Part shown: positions 1-8,873 of the stretch, one piece after another | How the letters are laid out: every line of letters begins with the position of its first letter | Position numbering within the stretch: the first letter of the stretch is position 1 | The notes under the pieces: model-generated | Told to the model about the DNA's origin: nothing | Database searches by the model: none | The model's input: only the letters and a program-made list of their open reading frames with translations | Assembly (NCBI GenBank): GCA_035294305.1 | Contig: DATGLD010000045.1 | Coordinates: 1-64,000 of the forward strand | Length of the DNA stretch: 64,000 nucleotides | From: DASRBN01 sp035294305 | GTDB taxonomy: Bacteria; Chloroflexota; Ktedonobacteria; Ktedonobacterales; Ktedonobacteraceae | Direction: 5' to 3' | Position numbers and translations under genes: made by a program

Positions 1-130
1 GTTACGTCGTCTGCTCGACATGCTGGCGACTCAAGCCATCCTCAGTGACGCCGCTGCTCAACCGGGAGGTCTGTCGCCCAATATCCTCACCTTTCTGCAA
101 GGCTGGAAACCTCCTCAACTCGATTTATGA
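1..130 (+). CDS. C-terminal tail of an unidentified protein (5' end outside window)
   Basis: An open frame enters from the left edge (first full codon at base 2) and ends at TGA 128-130, giving 42 residues that begin LRRLLDMLATQ and end PPQLDL. Too little is present to name a family. It lies 165 bases upstream of the AAA+ ATPase gene on the same strand, with a plausible promoter in between, so it probably belongs to a separate transcript. Confidence 0.4.
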   Translation, partial: LRRLLDMLATQAILSDAAAQPGGLSPNILTFLQGWKPPQLDL

Positions 131-152
131 CCGGATGTCAGAAGCCTGGCCC

Positions 153-181
153 TTGCGCTTTCTTGCCTGAGACGATAGAAT
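153..181 (+). promoter_or_regulatory. Candidate sigma-70-type promoter for the AAA+/VWA/rsmG operon
   Basis: TTGCGC at 153-158 and TAGAAT at 176-181 are separated by 17 bases. Transcription from about 188 would leave a leader of roughly 108 bases before the ATPase start. Matches are 4/6 and 5/6 to the vegetative consensus; this is inference from sequence only. Confidence 0.42.
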
Positions 182-295
182 AAGAGAGGTTCCACATGTT
201 CGGTGCAGTGGGATCATGCAGGATTGGTTTATCGTTCCCCATCCCAGCCATGCATTCCATATAGCCCACCCCAAGAAAGGTAGCAAATAAGCGGA

Positions 296-1699
296 ATGAC
301 CATTATGACCCGACCTCACACCATTGGTGAGTTGCGAGAAAGTGGATATAAAGTTCTCTCTGTCAAAGAAGAGATGCGGAAAAATCTGATTGCGAAGATT
401 CGGAAAGGGGAAGAATTGTTCCCTGGAATTATCGGCTACGAGGATACGGTGATCCCGCAGGTCGAAAATGCCATTCTTTCCGGCCAGGATATCATCTTTC
501 TGGGCGAGCGCGGTCAGGCGAAAACGCGTATGGCCCGCAACCTGGTCAACTTACTTGACGATGAAATCCCGGTAATTGCCGGGTGCGAAATTAATGATAA
601 TCCATATGAGCCTATTTGTAAGGCTTGCCGTGATAAAGTTGAAGAGAAAGGTGATCGCGTAGAAATTGCATGGCTGCCTCGTAATATGCGTTATGGCGAG
701 AAACTGGCCACTCCTGATATCACCATCTCTGATCTCATCGGCGAGGTAGACCCCGTGCGCGTCGCAGAGGGGCGCTATCTCTCGGACGAATTGACAATTC
801 ACTACGGCCTGATTCCTCGCACCAACCGTGGCATCTTCTGCATTAATGAGTTACCCGACCTGGCCGAACGCATCCAGGTAGGCCTGCTGAATATCATGGA
901 AGAGCGCGATGTGCAGATTCGTGGCTACAAGATTCGCCTGCCGCTGGATGTCTACGTGGTGGCAAGCGCCAACCCCGAAGATTATACTAACCGCGGGCGT
1001 ATCATTACGCCATTGAAAGACCGCGTCGGCTCCGAGATCCGCACGCACTATCCGCTCACGACCGAGCATGAGATTCAGATCATGGAGTCGGAAAGCAATC
1101 ACTACGCGACCGAGGGCTTAGAGATCATCTTCCCCCAGTTTATGAAGGAAGTGATCGCGGAAGTTACGCAGCAGGCGCGTCGCAGCAACGACATCAGCCA
1201 GCGGTCAGGTGTCAGCGTGCGCGTTTCTGTTGCGAACTACGAGAATGTTCTCAGTAATGCCTGCCGGCGAGCATTACGCCTCAAAGAGCGCCAGGTTGCT
1301 CCTCGCGTGAGCGATCTTTCCGCCATCATGGCCTCGACGAGCGGTAAAATTGAGCTTGATACGGTGGGTGATGTCAAAGAGGAGCGTGTAGTGCAGAAGC
1401 TCATTAACGCGGCAATTCTCGAAGTTTTTGGCGAATACTTTGAAGTGCGTGAATTTGAACAACTGGTAGCGGGCTTCGAGCGCGGCTTAAACGTCCAGGT
1501 AGGCGACGACCTGCCATCAATGGAATATGTCACTCAACTCTCTCGGGTCGGTGGTTTAAGCAAAGCCGTCGACAAGCTCAATGGACGAGGCAGCCCCGCC
1601 AGTATCGCATCCGCCGTCGAGTTTATCCTCGAGGGCCTGCACTTGAACCGTCGGCTTAATAAGGATGAAGTGAACGGCAAGACTCGCTACCGGCGATAG
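296..1699 (+). CDS. MoxR/ChlI-like AAA+ ATPase, partner of the VWA protein
   Basis: This 467-residue protein resembles the Mg-chelatase subunit I / MoxR branch of AAA+ ATPases, which remodel protein or metal-cofactor targets together with a VWA-domain partner. The P-loop at residues 70-77 reads GERGQAKT, with Ala where many P-loops have Gly or Ser. The Walker B region is near 180-186 (IFCINE), followed by a helix-2-insert-like stretch and a sensor-like ASANPEDY motif. Cys97, Cys108 and Cys111 sit in an insertion before Walker B and could form a small metal site. AAAGG at 276-280 favours ATG 296 over ATG 305. The VWA gene starts 11 bases downstream. The pairing supports a chelatase-like or chaperone complex; the substrate is unknown. 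Confidence 0.85.
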   Translation: MTIMTRPHTIGELRESGYKVLSVKEEMRKNLIAKIRKGEELFPGIIGYEDTVIPQVENAILSGQDIIFLGERGQAKTRMARNLVNLLDDEIPVIAGCEINDNPYEPICKACRDKVEEKGDRVEIAWLPRNMRYGEKLATPDITISDLIGEVDPVRVAEGRYLSDELTIHYGLIPRTNRGIFCINELPDLAERIQVGLLNIMEERDVQIRGYKIRLPLDVYVVASANPEDYTNRGRIITPLKDRVGSEIRTHYPLTTEHEIQIMESESNHYATEGLEIIFPQFMKEVIAEVTQQARRSNDISQRSGVSVRVSVANYENVLSNACRRALRLKERQVAPRVSDLSAIMASTSGKIELDTVGDVKEERVVQKLINAAILEVFGEYFEVREFEQLVAGFERGLNVQVGDDLPSMEYVTQLSRVGGLSKAVDKLNGRGSPASIASAVEFILEGLHLNRRLNKDEVNGKTRYRR

Positions 1700-1710
1700 G
1701 AAATACTTCC

Positions 1711-3906
1711 ATGTTCAAACGCTTTTATAAAAACCGTTACGGTTACTCACGCTGGGATGGCACCCAGCGCATCGAGGGACTGGATGCCGATGATATCCTC
1801 AACGCGCTCTCCGATGACTACATGGAGGGCGGTAACCTGCAACAGGCGCTTCAACGCCTGATGCGGGAAGGTATCCGCACCGAGGATGGCCGGCGTACCA
1901 TGGGCCTGCGCGAGATGCTAGAGCGTATGCGCAACATGCGTAACCAGCAGCTAAATCGCTATAACATGGCCTCAGGCGTGATGGATGATCTGCGCCAGAA
2001 GCTCGAAGAGATCAAGCAGTTGGAGCGCCAGGGTATCCAACGCCGCCTGGATAGCGGCTCTGGACAAGATCAGCAATCATCCCAACCATCGGACCGGCAG
2101 CCGTCTGAGGGACAGGAGCAGGAGGGCCAGCAGCAGCCATCAGGTCGTCCACAGGCCGGGAGCCAGTCTCCATCTGGTAGTCAGCAATCAGGACAGCAAA
2201 GCGCATCTGGCAGTCAATCGGGACAGTCCGGCGAAGGCAGCGATGATTTGACAGCTGAGCAGAAGCGTAAGATGCTGGAGATGATTGCGAAGCGCAAGCA
2301 GGACTACCTGGATAAGCTGCCGCAGGATATTCCCGGCCAGATCAAAGGACTCTCCGAATACGACTTCATGGATGACGAGGCGCGCGAGAAGTTCAAGGAA
2401 CTGCTAGAGAGCCTGCAGCAGCAAATGATGCAGCAGTTCTTCCAGGGCATGCAGCAATCGTTGCAAAGCATGACCCCCGAAGATATCGCACGCCTGCGCG
2501 AGATGATTCGCGATCTCAACAAGATGCTGCGCGAGCGCCAGGAGGGATTGGAACCCGACTTCGACTCGTTCATGCAGAAGTATGGCGATTACTTCCCCGG
2601 CGTCAATTCGCTCGATGATTTGATCGAGCAGATGCAGCAGCAGATGGCGGCCATGCAGGGCATCATGGACAACCTCTCGCCTGAGCAGCGGCAAGAGTTG
2701 CAGGATCTGATGGAACAACTGATGGGCGATGATCGCATCCGTGTTGACCTGATGGAACTGGCGCAGAATCTCGAAGCCATCGCTCCGATGGAGGATATAC
2801 GGACGCGCTTTCCGTTCCGCGGCGGTGAATCGCTGCCTTTTAACGAGGCCATGCGCATGATGAGCCGTTTGCAGCAAATGGAGGGGTTGGAAGATCAGCT
2901 CCAGGAAGCGCGACGGCTGGATAACCTGGAAGCTATCGATAGTGAGAAGGTTAAAGACCTGCTGGGCGATGAAGAGTATCAATCAATCGAACAATTGAAA
3001 GAACTCATGAAAATGCTGGAGGAGGCTGGCTATATCCAGAAAAAGGGCAATCGATGGGAATTGACCGCGCGCGGTATCCGTAAGATTGGCCAGAAGGCGC
3101 TCCAGGACATCTTCAACAAGCTCAAACGCGATGGCTTTGGCCGGCATATCAGTCCATTCCGGGGTGTAGGCGGTGAGCGCACCGATGAGAGCAAACCCTA
3201 TCAATTCGGCGATCCGTTCCTGCTCGACCTGGAAAAGACGCTGATGAACGCTTTGCATCGCCGGGGCGTAGGCACCCCGGTCACGCTGCAAAAAGAGGAC
3301 TTTGAGGTGTATCGCACGGAGTTCACCACGCAGTCTTCAACTGTCTTGATGATCGATCTGAGCATGAGTATGGTCTACAATGGGTGCCAGCCTGCGGCGA
3401 AAAAGGTCGCGGTCGCCCTGGAAAGCTTGATCCGCTCGCAGTTCCCGCGTGACAACCTCTACGTTGTCGGCTTTTCCTTCCTGGCGCGCGAATACAAGCC
3501 GGAGGAGCTGGTAGAGATGGGGCGCTACGATAACAGCACCGGTACCAACATGGCCCATGGTCTGATGCTCGCCCGGCAATTGCTGGCGCGTCATCGCGGC
3601 GTCAACAAGCAGATCATCATGATTACCGATGGTGGACCAACCGTGTGGTTGGAGGATGGTGAATGGCAATTCGGCTATCCGCCAAACCCATTCGCCGAGC
3701 AGCAGGCACTGTTAGAGGTGCAGCGTTGCACGCGCGAAGGCATCACCATCAATACCTTCATGCTGGAAGATGATCGCTGGATGGTTGCTTTCGTCAATCA
3801 AATGGCATCAATCAACCACGGTCGTACATTCTATGCAGATAAGAACAACCTGGGTGAATACCTGCTGGTTGATTATCTGAATAGCAAGAAGAAGTTCATT
3901 GCGTAA
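1711..3906 (+). CDS. VWA-domain protein (ChlD/CoxE-like partner of the AAA+ ATPase)
   Basis: This 731-residue protein has a helical N-terminus, a low-complexity Gln/Ser/Gly-rich segment around residues 110-190, a long helical Gln/Met-rich middle rich in QQM and EQM repeats, and a C-terminal von Willebrand A domain from about residue 540. The MIDAS motif is clear: Asp549-x-Ser551-x-Ser553 with a downstream TGTNMA threonine motif. VWA proteins encoded next to MoxR/ChlI ATPases bind Mg2+ and target proteins and act as the substrate-recruiting half of the machine. The gene follows the ATPase by 11 bases and its 3' end overlaps the rsmG start by 8 bases, indicating one operon. I see no signal peptide, so it is probably cytosolic. 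Confidence 0.85.
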   Translation: MFKRFYKNRYGYSRWDGTQRIEGLDADDILNALSDDYMEGGNLQQALQRLMREGIRTEDGRRTMGLREMLERMRNMRNQQLNRYNMASGVMDDLRQKLEEIKQLERQGIQRRLDSGSGQDQQSSQPSDRQPSEGQEQEGQQQPSGRPQAGSQSPSGSQQSGQQSASGSQSGQSGEGSDDLTAEQKRKMLEMIAKRKQDYLDKLPQDIPGQIKGLSEYDFMDDEAREKFKELLESLQQQMMQQFFQGMQQSLQSMTPEDIARLREMIRDLNKMLRERQEGLEPDFDSFMQKYGDYFPGVNSLDDLIEQMQQQMAAMQGIMDNLSPEQRQELQDLMEQLMGDDRIRVDLMELAQNLEAIAPMEDIRTRFPFRGGESLPFNEAMRMMSRLQQMEGLEDQLQEARRLDNLEAIDSEKVKDLLGDEEYQSIEQLKELMKMLEEAGYIQKKGNRWELTARGIRKIGQKALQDIFNKLKRDGFGRHISPFRGVGGERTDESKPYQFGDPFLLDLEKTLMNALHRRGVGTPVTLQKEDFEVYRTEFTTQSSTVLMIDLSMSMVYNGCQPAAKKVAVALESLIRSQFPRDNLYVVGFSFLAREYKPEELVEMGRYDNSTGTNMAHGLMLARQLLARHRGVNKQIIMITDGGPTVWLEDGEWQFGYPPNPFAEQQALLEVQRCTREGITINTFMLEDDRWMVAFVNQMASINHGRTFYADKNNLGEYLLVDYLNSKKKFIA

Positions 3907-4627
3907 TCTATTCGCTGAAGGCCTGCGCCGGCTCGGTCTCGAGCTAACCGCGCAGCAGTCGGAACAGTTTGAGCGCTACCGCCAGGAACTGCTCGACTGG
4001 AATACGCGTATCAACCTGACGGCGATAACGGATCCGGAGGAAGTGTTAGTCAAACACTTCCTCGATTCGTTATCGCTGCTGCTAGCCTATGATCATTCTC
4101 AAGCTTGCCTGCTGGATATTGGAGCCGGCGCAGGTTTCCCAGGTTTGCCTCTGAAGATTGTGCGACCGGCGTGGTCAGTAGTGTTGTTAGAGGCCACCGG
4201 CAAAAAAGTGGCCTTCTTGCAGCATGTGATTGAGACGCTGCAACTGAAGGAAGTGGAGTCCGTACATGGACGCGCTGAAGAGCTGGCGCACAAAGCCGCA
4301 TATCGTGCGAGGTTTGATGTAGTGGCAGCGCGCGCGGTTGCTGCTCTACCAGCGCTGTTGGAATACGCCGCGCCTTACTGCCCGGTTGGTGGACAGATCA
4401 TCCTGTTCAAAAAAGGCGAGATCACTGAAGAATTGGAACGGGGAAAACGGGCGGCGAAACAACTTGGCGCATCCTTTAAATCGGATCTTGTTGTGAATTT
4501 GCCGGGCCTGGAAGATGGTCGGCGTCTTCTAGTATGGGAGCAGCTGAAAAGTTGCCCGCCACAGTATCCCCGCAGCGGTTCCCAGATAGCGAAGAAACCA
4601 CTAGGAGAGATAGCGGCTCATCACTAA
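3899..4627 (+). CDS. rsmG: 16S rRNA (guanine-527-N7) methyltransferase RsmG
   Basis: RsmG (GidB) methylates G527 of 16S rRNA using S-adenosylmethionine. The 242 residues match the family in length and motifs: WNTRINLTAI near 34-43, the KHFLDSL segment near 52-58, the SAM-binding LLDIGAGAGFPG at 71-82, and a C-terminal YPR...KKPL signature. The start is TTG at 3899, inside the last codons of the VWA gene, with AGAAGAAG just upstream as ribosome-binding site. The overlap implies translational coupling. The very C-terminus (GEIAAHH) extends slightly past the usual KKPL end. Confidence 0.93.
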   Translation: MRNLFAEGLRRLGLELTAQQSEQFERYRQELLDWNTRINLTAITDPEEVLVKHFLDSLSLLLAYDHSQACLLDIGAGAGFPGLPLKIVRPAWSVVLLEATGKKVAFLQHVIETLQLKEVESVHGRAEELAHKAAYRARFDVVAARAVAALPALLEYAAPYCPVGGQIILFKKGEITEELERGKRAAKQLGASFKSDLVVNLPGLEDGRRLLVWEQLKSCPPQYPRSGSQIAKKPLGEIAAHH

Positions 4628-4679
4628 GTGTTATTCTTTTTCTGTTGACGAACAGCGACGAGGTTGCAGACCTGTCCGA

Positions 4680-4961
4680 TCAGGTATTTAAAGTCATTCC
4701 CGGTTTATCTTTTACCACCTCTTTCTCCTCGATGCTCTTTCCTTCGGGCGTCTGTGCGGCCTCGGAAATTTTCTCGCGATACTGGTAGAGGTAGTCGAGC
4801 AGCGAAAAAGCTGCTTGCGCATTGAGGCTGACCTGCTCATTGGGATTATCTTCGGAATCAATGTGCAGTTCTGCATTGACGAACTCGAATCTCCAACCAT
4901 GCACACTCATCGGCGCAATATCCGCCGTATTTTCTGTCGTCTGTGTAACATCCATATCCAT
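4680..4961 (-). CDS. Small orphan protein, acidic, 93 aa
   Basis: I do not recognise this family. The 93-residue protein is acidic (about 16 Asp/Glu) with no membrane segment. It contains FEFVNAELHID and a helical SLLDYLYQYREKISEA stretch. Its reality is supported by a strong ribosome-binding site, AAAGGAG, 5 to 6 bases before the ATG at 4961. It converges on rsmG with a gap of about 50 bases. A second minus-strand small gene ends 32 bases upstream, so the two may form a small operon. Confidence 0.65.
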   Translation of the reverse strand: MDMDVTQTTENTADIAPMSVHGWRFEFVNAELHIDSEDNPNEQVSLNAQAAFSLLDYLYQYREKISEAAQTPEGKSIEEKEVVKDKPGMTLNT

Positions 4962-4993
4962 GTCATACTCCTTTCTACCAATCGGTTGGTATA

Positions 4994-5131
4994 CTATGTG
5001 TATCTTCTCCCGCGGAAAAAGCCGCGTATGAGACGACGCACTATACGAACCACGATGACGACGATGATGCTCTCAACAATCCATTCCCAAAGGCGTGAGA
5101 GTATGCCACTACGCCTGTTTGCCTTGAACAT
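4994..5131 (-). CDS. Small membrane peptide, 45 aa
   Basis: A 45-residue reading frame runs from ATG at 5131 to TAG at 4994-4996. The peptide has a basic N-terminus (MFKANRRSG), a hydrophobic core around residues 16-30 (EWIVESIIVVIVVRI), and a strongly basic tail with repeated Arg. The layout suits a one-pass or membrane-associated peptide with positive ends. GAGGAGA lies about 7 bases before the ATG. It is 32 bases upstream of the 93-residue orphan on the same strand. No family is recognised; coding is inferred from ribosome-binding site, amphipathic composition and position. Confidence 0.5.
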   Translation of the reverse strand: MFKANRRSGILSRLWEWIVESIIVVIVVRIVRRLIRGFFRGRRYT

Positions 5132-5184
5132 AGCTCTGTCTCCTCGCCACAAAGCATTTTCTGCACAGGTACCTTTTTGTTTAA

Positions 5185-5499
5185 CACGTATCTAAGGGGG
5201 TGTTTACTTATCCCGCCTTTCGGGGGCAGGGATATGGATTGCAACTGGTTCAATCGGCTCGCCATTACATTGAGCGTAAAGGGGATGCCGATATTATAAT
5301 CTTCCATTCGACCGTCAATGGGTTTTACGAACAGGCTGGATTTGAACGCATGGACGATCTGATCACACTGATCGGAGATCCGCTCAACCCGGAGAAAAGT
5401 CCCGAAACAGCTTTTATGCTCTTCCTCTCGGAAAAAGGAAAACGCGGTCGGAAGAGCTTTGAAACCAGGCCGCTGTATTTCGGGGAGAAAACCTGGTAG
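5185..5499 (+). pseudogene. Truncated GNAT acetyltransferase remnant
   Basis: The frame encodes only the C-terminal half of a GNAT fold. The acetyl-CoA-binding motif A is visible (FRGQGYGLQLV), followed by a helix and the strand-helix FYEQAGFERMDD typical of motif B. The usual N-terminal 60 to 80 residues are absent: an in-frame stop lies at 5182-5184, and upstream DNA is occupied by the minus-strand small peptide gene. The only early start is GTG 5200, which has AAGGGG directly abutting it and no usable spacing. I interpret this as a decayed gene; a very short GNAT-like protein is the alternative. Confidence 0.6.
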
Positions 5500-5514
5500 A
5501 GCCTCTTCTTTTCC

Positions 5515-5949
5515 TTAAAATCTCCAGTCGGTGCGCGTGCCAACGGTGCCATATTCCCAGGTCATCACGTGTTTCACCTGCACGCGGTATAGATCGCAGT
5601 TTTCCTGGAAGATCGTATCACTGGCACCACTATACGGGTCTACATACTTCTCGGCATAAGCAGCGTCGATACGTTTCAGTTCTTCCGGGTCTGTGACAAT
5701 CTCAACGTACCCTTCCAGGATAATCACATCATCTCCATCTCCGGCATGGACAACAATCCAGGGCTGTTGAGCGAGATTTTTCGATTTTTGCATATCGCGC
5801 CGGCTGATGAAGTAGATGCTGGTGCCGTCCCAAACGAACCAGACAGGTACAGAGTGGGGCCGACCATCCGGGCGTGTAGTACTGATCCAGATTGAGCGCA
5901 GTGCTTTGAGTGGTAAATCGACTTTGCGCCAGGGAATATGACCTGTCAT
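5515..5949 (-). CDS. PPOX-class flavin-binding protein (pyridoxamine 5'-phosphate oxidase-like)
   Basis: The 144 residues form a split-barrel flavin-binding protein of the pyridoxamine 5'-phosphate oxidase-like superfamily. Seen features are the N-terminal ISTTRPDGRPHSVPVWFVWDG strand pair, the YFISRRDMQKSKNLAQQPW segment that usually contacts the flavin phosphate, and a VIILEGYVEIVTD strand. Members use FMN or F420 to reduce small substrates or heme; the substrate here cannot be told. AAGGAAAAGAG precedes the ATG. The gene is minus-strand, about 140 bases beyond purA's stop, so it may be read as the distal gene of that transcript. Confidence 0.8.
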   Translation of the reverse strand: MTGHIPWRKVDLPLKALRSIWISTTRPDGRPHSVPVWFVWDGTSIYFISRRDMQKSKNLAQQPWIVVHAGDGDDVIILEGYVEIVTDPEELKRIDAAYAEKYVDPYSGASDTIFQENCDLYRVQVKHVMTWEYGTVGTRTDWRF

Positions 5950-6087
5950 GTCTCTTTTCCTTGCTAGTGCATTTACGCGTGACCTTTTTGAGTTTGGCGG
6001 CCCCGATGAGGCCAGGCGCCAGGCCCTGCCCCTACAGGGAAGCGGCAGGAGACACAGCCTGGTCTGAACACACTTATGGGATTGGAA

Positions 6088-7416
6088 TTATCGCATCGCA
6101 TTCCGAGGATAGCGCGCATCATACTCTGGCGCGGTCAGCACATCCTGTACCTGAATGGTTCTACCCCTTTGCGGGCTGACCGAAACCATTGCAACAGGTG
6201 TTTCGATCAAGGTTTCCAGACGTTTCAAGTAATTTTTCGCGGCCAGTGGCAGTCCTTCGTAAGAACAAACGCCAGTAGTATTGCACTGCCAGCCCTCAAC
6301 CTCTTCGTAGACAGGCTCGCAAGCGGCGAGGTCGGTTTGTGTGGCGGGCAGGCTGTGGATGAGCTTGCCGTGAAGCTGGTAAGCGGTACAGATTTTGATG
6401 GTTGGAAGCGTGTCCAGGACATCGAGCTTGGTGATGACGGCGGCATCCAGACCGTTGAGCTGGGCGACGAAGCGACCGGCAACGGCGTCGAACCAGCCGC
6501 AGCGACGCTCTCTGCCAGTGTTGGTACCATATTCATGCCCACGCTCGCGCATCAATTGGCCGGTGCTGTCGTGGAGCTCAGTAGGCATCGGGCCACTGCC
6601 GACGCGTGTGATATAGGCCTTGTAGACGCCGATGACGCGATTGATGGAGCGTGGTGGCAGGCCGGCACCGGCGGAGGCGTTCGCTGCCATCGTCGAGGAT
6701 GAAGTAACGAAAGGATAGGTGCCGAAATCGATATCCAACAAGGCGCCCTGGGCCCCTTCCAGAAGAATGGTTTTGCGCTCAAAGAGCGCATCGTGCAGCA
6801 TTGCCTGGGTATCTGCGATATGCGAGCGTAATTGCTGGCCGTAGCCGAAGTATTCGCCGTGGATTTCTTCAAGCGAGAGCGGGGGTTGCCCATAGATTTC
6901 CGTAATCATGCGATTCTTTTGTTGTAGGATACTGGCCAGCTTGCCACGGAAAGTATCAACATCAAGAAGATCTGCCATGCGGATGCCGATGCGGGCATGC
7001 TTATCAACATAGGCAGGAGAAATACCGCGCTGTGTGCTGCCAATCTTGTCCGCGCCACGAGCCTCTTCCTCAAGGCGGTCGAGCAGAAAATGATAGGGCA
7101 TCACCACGTGGGCCCTCTCGCTAATATAAAGCCGGGAAGTGTCAATACCCCGGTTTTGCAGTTCTTTCATTTCAGCGATGAGACCCTTGGGGTCCACCAC
7201 GACACCATTGCCGATGATGCAAGTGGTGTTGGGAAAGAGAATGCCTGATGGCACGAGACGAAATGAAAATTCCCCTTTCTCGTGCACCACGCGGTGCCCC
7301 GCATTGCTCCCTCCCTGGTAACGCACGACAAAATCCGCATGCATTGACAACTCATCTACAATCTTCCCCTTGCCTTCGTCTCCCCATTGGGCTCCGATGA
7401 CTGCTACGACGGCCAT
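6088..7416 (-). CDS. purA: Adenylosuccinate synthetase PurA
   Basis: PurA converts IMP and aspartate to adenylosuccinate using GTP, the first committed step to AMP. The 442 residues match the family, with the GTP loop QWGDEGKGK at 10-18 (Asp13 is the general base), NAGH ending in catalytic His41, a GAQGALLDIDFGTYPFVTSS segment, and the TRVGSGPMPTEL and GRERRCGWFDAV signatures. ATG 7416 is preceded by GAGAAGGGAAA. A good promoter lies at 7466-7495. It is about 10 residues longer than the E. coli enzyme. Housekeeping gene, intact. Confidence 0.97.
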   Translation of the reverse strand: MAVVAVIGAQWGDEGKGKIVDELSMHADFVVRYQGGSNAGHRVVHEKGEFSFRLVPSGILFPNTTCIIGNGVVVDPKGLIAEMKELQNRGIDTSRLYISERAHVVMPYHFLLDRLEEEARGADKIGSTQRGISPAYVDKHARIGIRMADLLDVDTFRGKLASILQQKNRMITEIYGQPPLSLEEIHGEYFGYGQQLRSHIADTQAMLHDALFERKTILLEGAQGALLDIDFGTYPFVTSSSTMAANASAGAGLPPRSINRVIGVYKAYITRVGSGPMPTELHDSTGQLMRERGHEYGTNTGRERRCGWFDAVAGRFVAQLNGLDAAVITKLDVLDTLPTIKICTAYQLHGKLIHSLPATQTDLAACEPVYEEVEGWQCNTTGVCSYEGLPLAAKNYLKRLETLIETPVAMVSVSPQRGRTIQVQDVLTAPEYDARYPRNAMR

Positions 7417-7465
7417 AGCGTATTTCCCTTCTCCGCTTCTAGTGTATCCGGTTTGTCCATCTGCT

Positions 7466-7495
7466 ATAGTACGTTATGCGCTTCTCAGGTGTCAA
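7466..7495 (-). promoter_or_regulatory. Promoter of purA
   Basis: On the minus strand TTGACA (7495-7490) and TACTAT (7471-7466) are 18 bases apart. The leader to the purA ATG would be about 45 bases. The -35 box is a perfect match. Confidence 0.6.
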
Positions 7496-7518
7496 ATATT
7501 TTCGCTACTTTTCCGGTA

Positions 7519-8811
7519 CTAAGGTGCTGCTTGCTGGAACTGGAATCGGCCCAACATGTATTCGAAATATTGCGTATTGGCGGCATCAAATTGGTTACTG
7601 GATGCCTGTAATTCGATAATGTAGGCTAATCCCTGATGAACGGTAGCGAAGACCTCGATCTGTTCCTGCTGGTTATTCAGTTGGTAGGATGCGATTTTAT
7701 ATACCCAATTTTCGCCAGCAATGGTTGTGTTGGATGATGATGTTGGCGGCGTATAGCCAGGTTGTGAAGCGTAGTTGTTTAAATCATTGTCAACCAGCTG
7801 ATCTGCTGTACCCGTTGCTGGCCCGGGCGTTTTGAAAGCGGCAAACATATCTGGCGAGGCTGGATTGGTGAACTGTATACCGGTGTTATCGGAGGTGGGC
7901 GCCTCTTGCCATCCAGCAGGATATTCGACTATATAGCCTTTTTGTGTGCATGCAGTATCGCACCACGTAAAACCGGGATCAGGAGGGGTAGAGGTTGCTG
8001 CCGGGGATGGCGATGGTGACGGAGTGGGAGATGGTGTCGAAATGGCCGTGGGGCTTAACGTGGGAGATGGGTTGGGCGCGGCCGTTGCTGTTACAACGCC
8101 TGTAGGATGGGAGGCTGTTTTGTTATGAGTTTTAGACGAATTATTGTGCAGCAGGTAGATGGCTCCGAAAGAAGCAACGGAAATCACTGCGACTGAGAGA
8201 CAGATACACACGATGATGAGAATGGTGTTATTCTGTTTTTTCTGCGGCGGAAAGGCCGGTGGCCTCTGGTAGTTCTGGCCATTGATAAATGGCGGAGGCG
8301 GTGAATACATTGTGGGGGGGCTTGCATAGTTGCTCGTCTGAAAAGGGCTCATGGGTTGACGGTACTGATTGGCGCCCGGAAATCCTCCAGAATTTGGCGT
8401 GCCTATAAACATCTGCGGTTGTTGTGGATAGCTCGCCTGGAAGTTCTGCTTATTGCTCGCTGCTAAGGAGGACATCGCCTCAGTAGCGTCACTATAAAAG
8501 CCGGACTGCTGCTGTGGCTCGGATGAAGTGATGATGGGTTGGCTGGAATATAAGGGGCCAGACGGCGCAGATCGACCGCCTCCATAAAAGGTATGGGAAG
8601 GGGAGCTTGAAGCATGTTTTCCTGAACTGTACGCATTGGGTATTGAGGGCGGGAGTGAGCTATATGCGCTGCCCAAGAGCCCACCGGGCATTGATTGCGA
8701 ATTCATCAACTCGGTTGGCTGCGCAGGCGGTATATTAGGTGTCCCACATTGACCGCAGAATGTTTCACCGGAGCTGACCTCATTACCGCAGTTCGGGCAT
8801 CTCATTGCCAT
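7519..8811 (-). CDS. Zinc-ribbon membrane protein with Pro-rich linker and extracytoplasmic C-terminal domain
   Basis: The 430-residue protein starts with a CxxC...CxxC zinc ribbon (Cys5, Cys8, Cys19, Cys22), then a long Pro/Ser/Gly/Gln-rich cytoplasmic linker, one transmembrane helix around 195-221 (ILIIVCICLSVAVISV), a Thr/Pro/Ser spacer, and a C-terminal domain of about 140 residues beginning FTWCDTACTQKGY that resembles PsbP/LpqN-like lipid- or ligand-binding folds (low certainty). ATG 8811 has AGAGGAA 8 bases upstream; an in-frame ATG at 8850 lies before that site and is less likely. This architecture recurs in multicellular Chloroflexota; function unknown. Confidence 0.75.
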   Translation of the reverse strand: MAMRCPNCGNEVSSGETFCGQCGTPNIPPAQPTELMNSQSMPGGLLGSAYSSLPPSIPNAYSSGKHASSSPSHTFYGGGRSAPSGPLYSSQPIITSSEPQQQSGFYSDATEAMSSLAASNKQNFQASYPQQPQMFIGTPNSGGFPGANQYRQPMSPFQTSNYASPPTMYSPPPPFINGQNYQRPPAFPPQKKQNNTILIIVCICLSVAVISVASFGAIYLLHNNSSKTHNKTASHPTGVVTATAAPNPSPTLSPTAISTPSPTPSPSPSPAATSTPPDPGFTWCDTACTQKGYIVEYPAGWQEAPTSDNTGIQFTNPASPDMFAAFKTPGPATGTADQLVDNDLNNYASQPGYTPPTSSSNTTIAGENWVYKIASYQLNNQQEQIEVFATVHQGLAYIIELQASSNQFDAANTQYFEYMLGRFQFQQAAP

Positions 8812-8873
8812 ATGTTGCGTTCCTCTTCCCTGTTGCCTTGCCTTTATCATGGGCCGCTATCTTACCGGCGTTC

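Noticed and set aside
2404..2982. 192-residue minus-strand frame in the VWA gene
   Set aside because: A His/Leu-rich mirror of the Gln/Met-rich coding strand; compositional shadow.
6076..6702. 208-residue plus-strand frame across purA
   Set aside because: Antisense to purA, which is complete and conserved.
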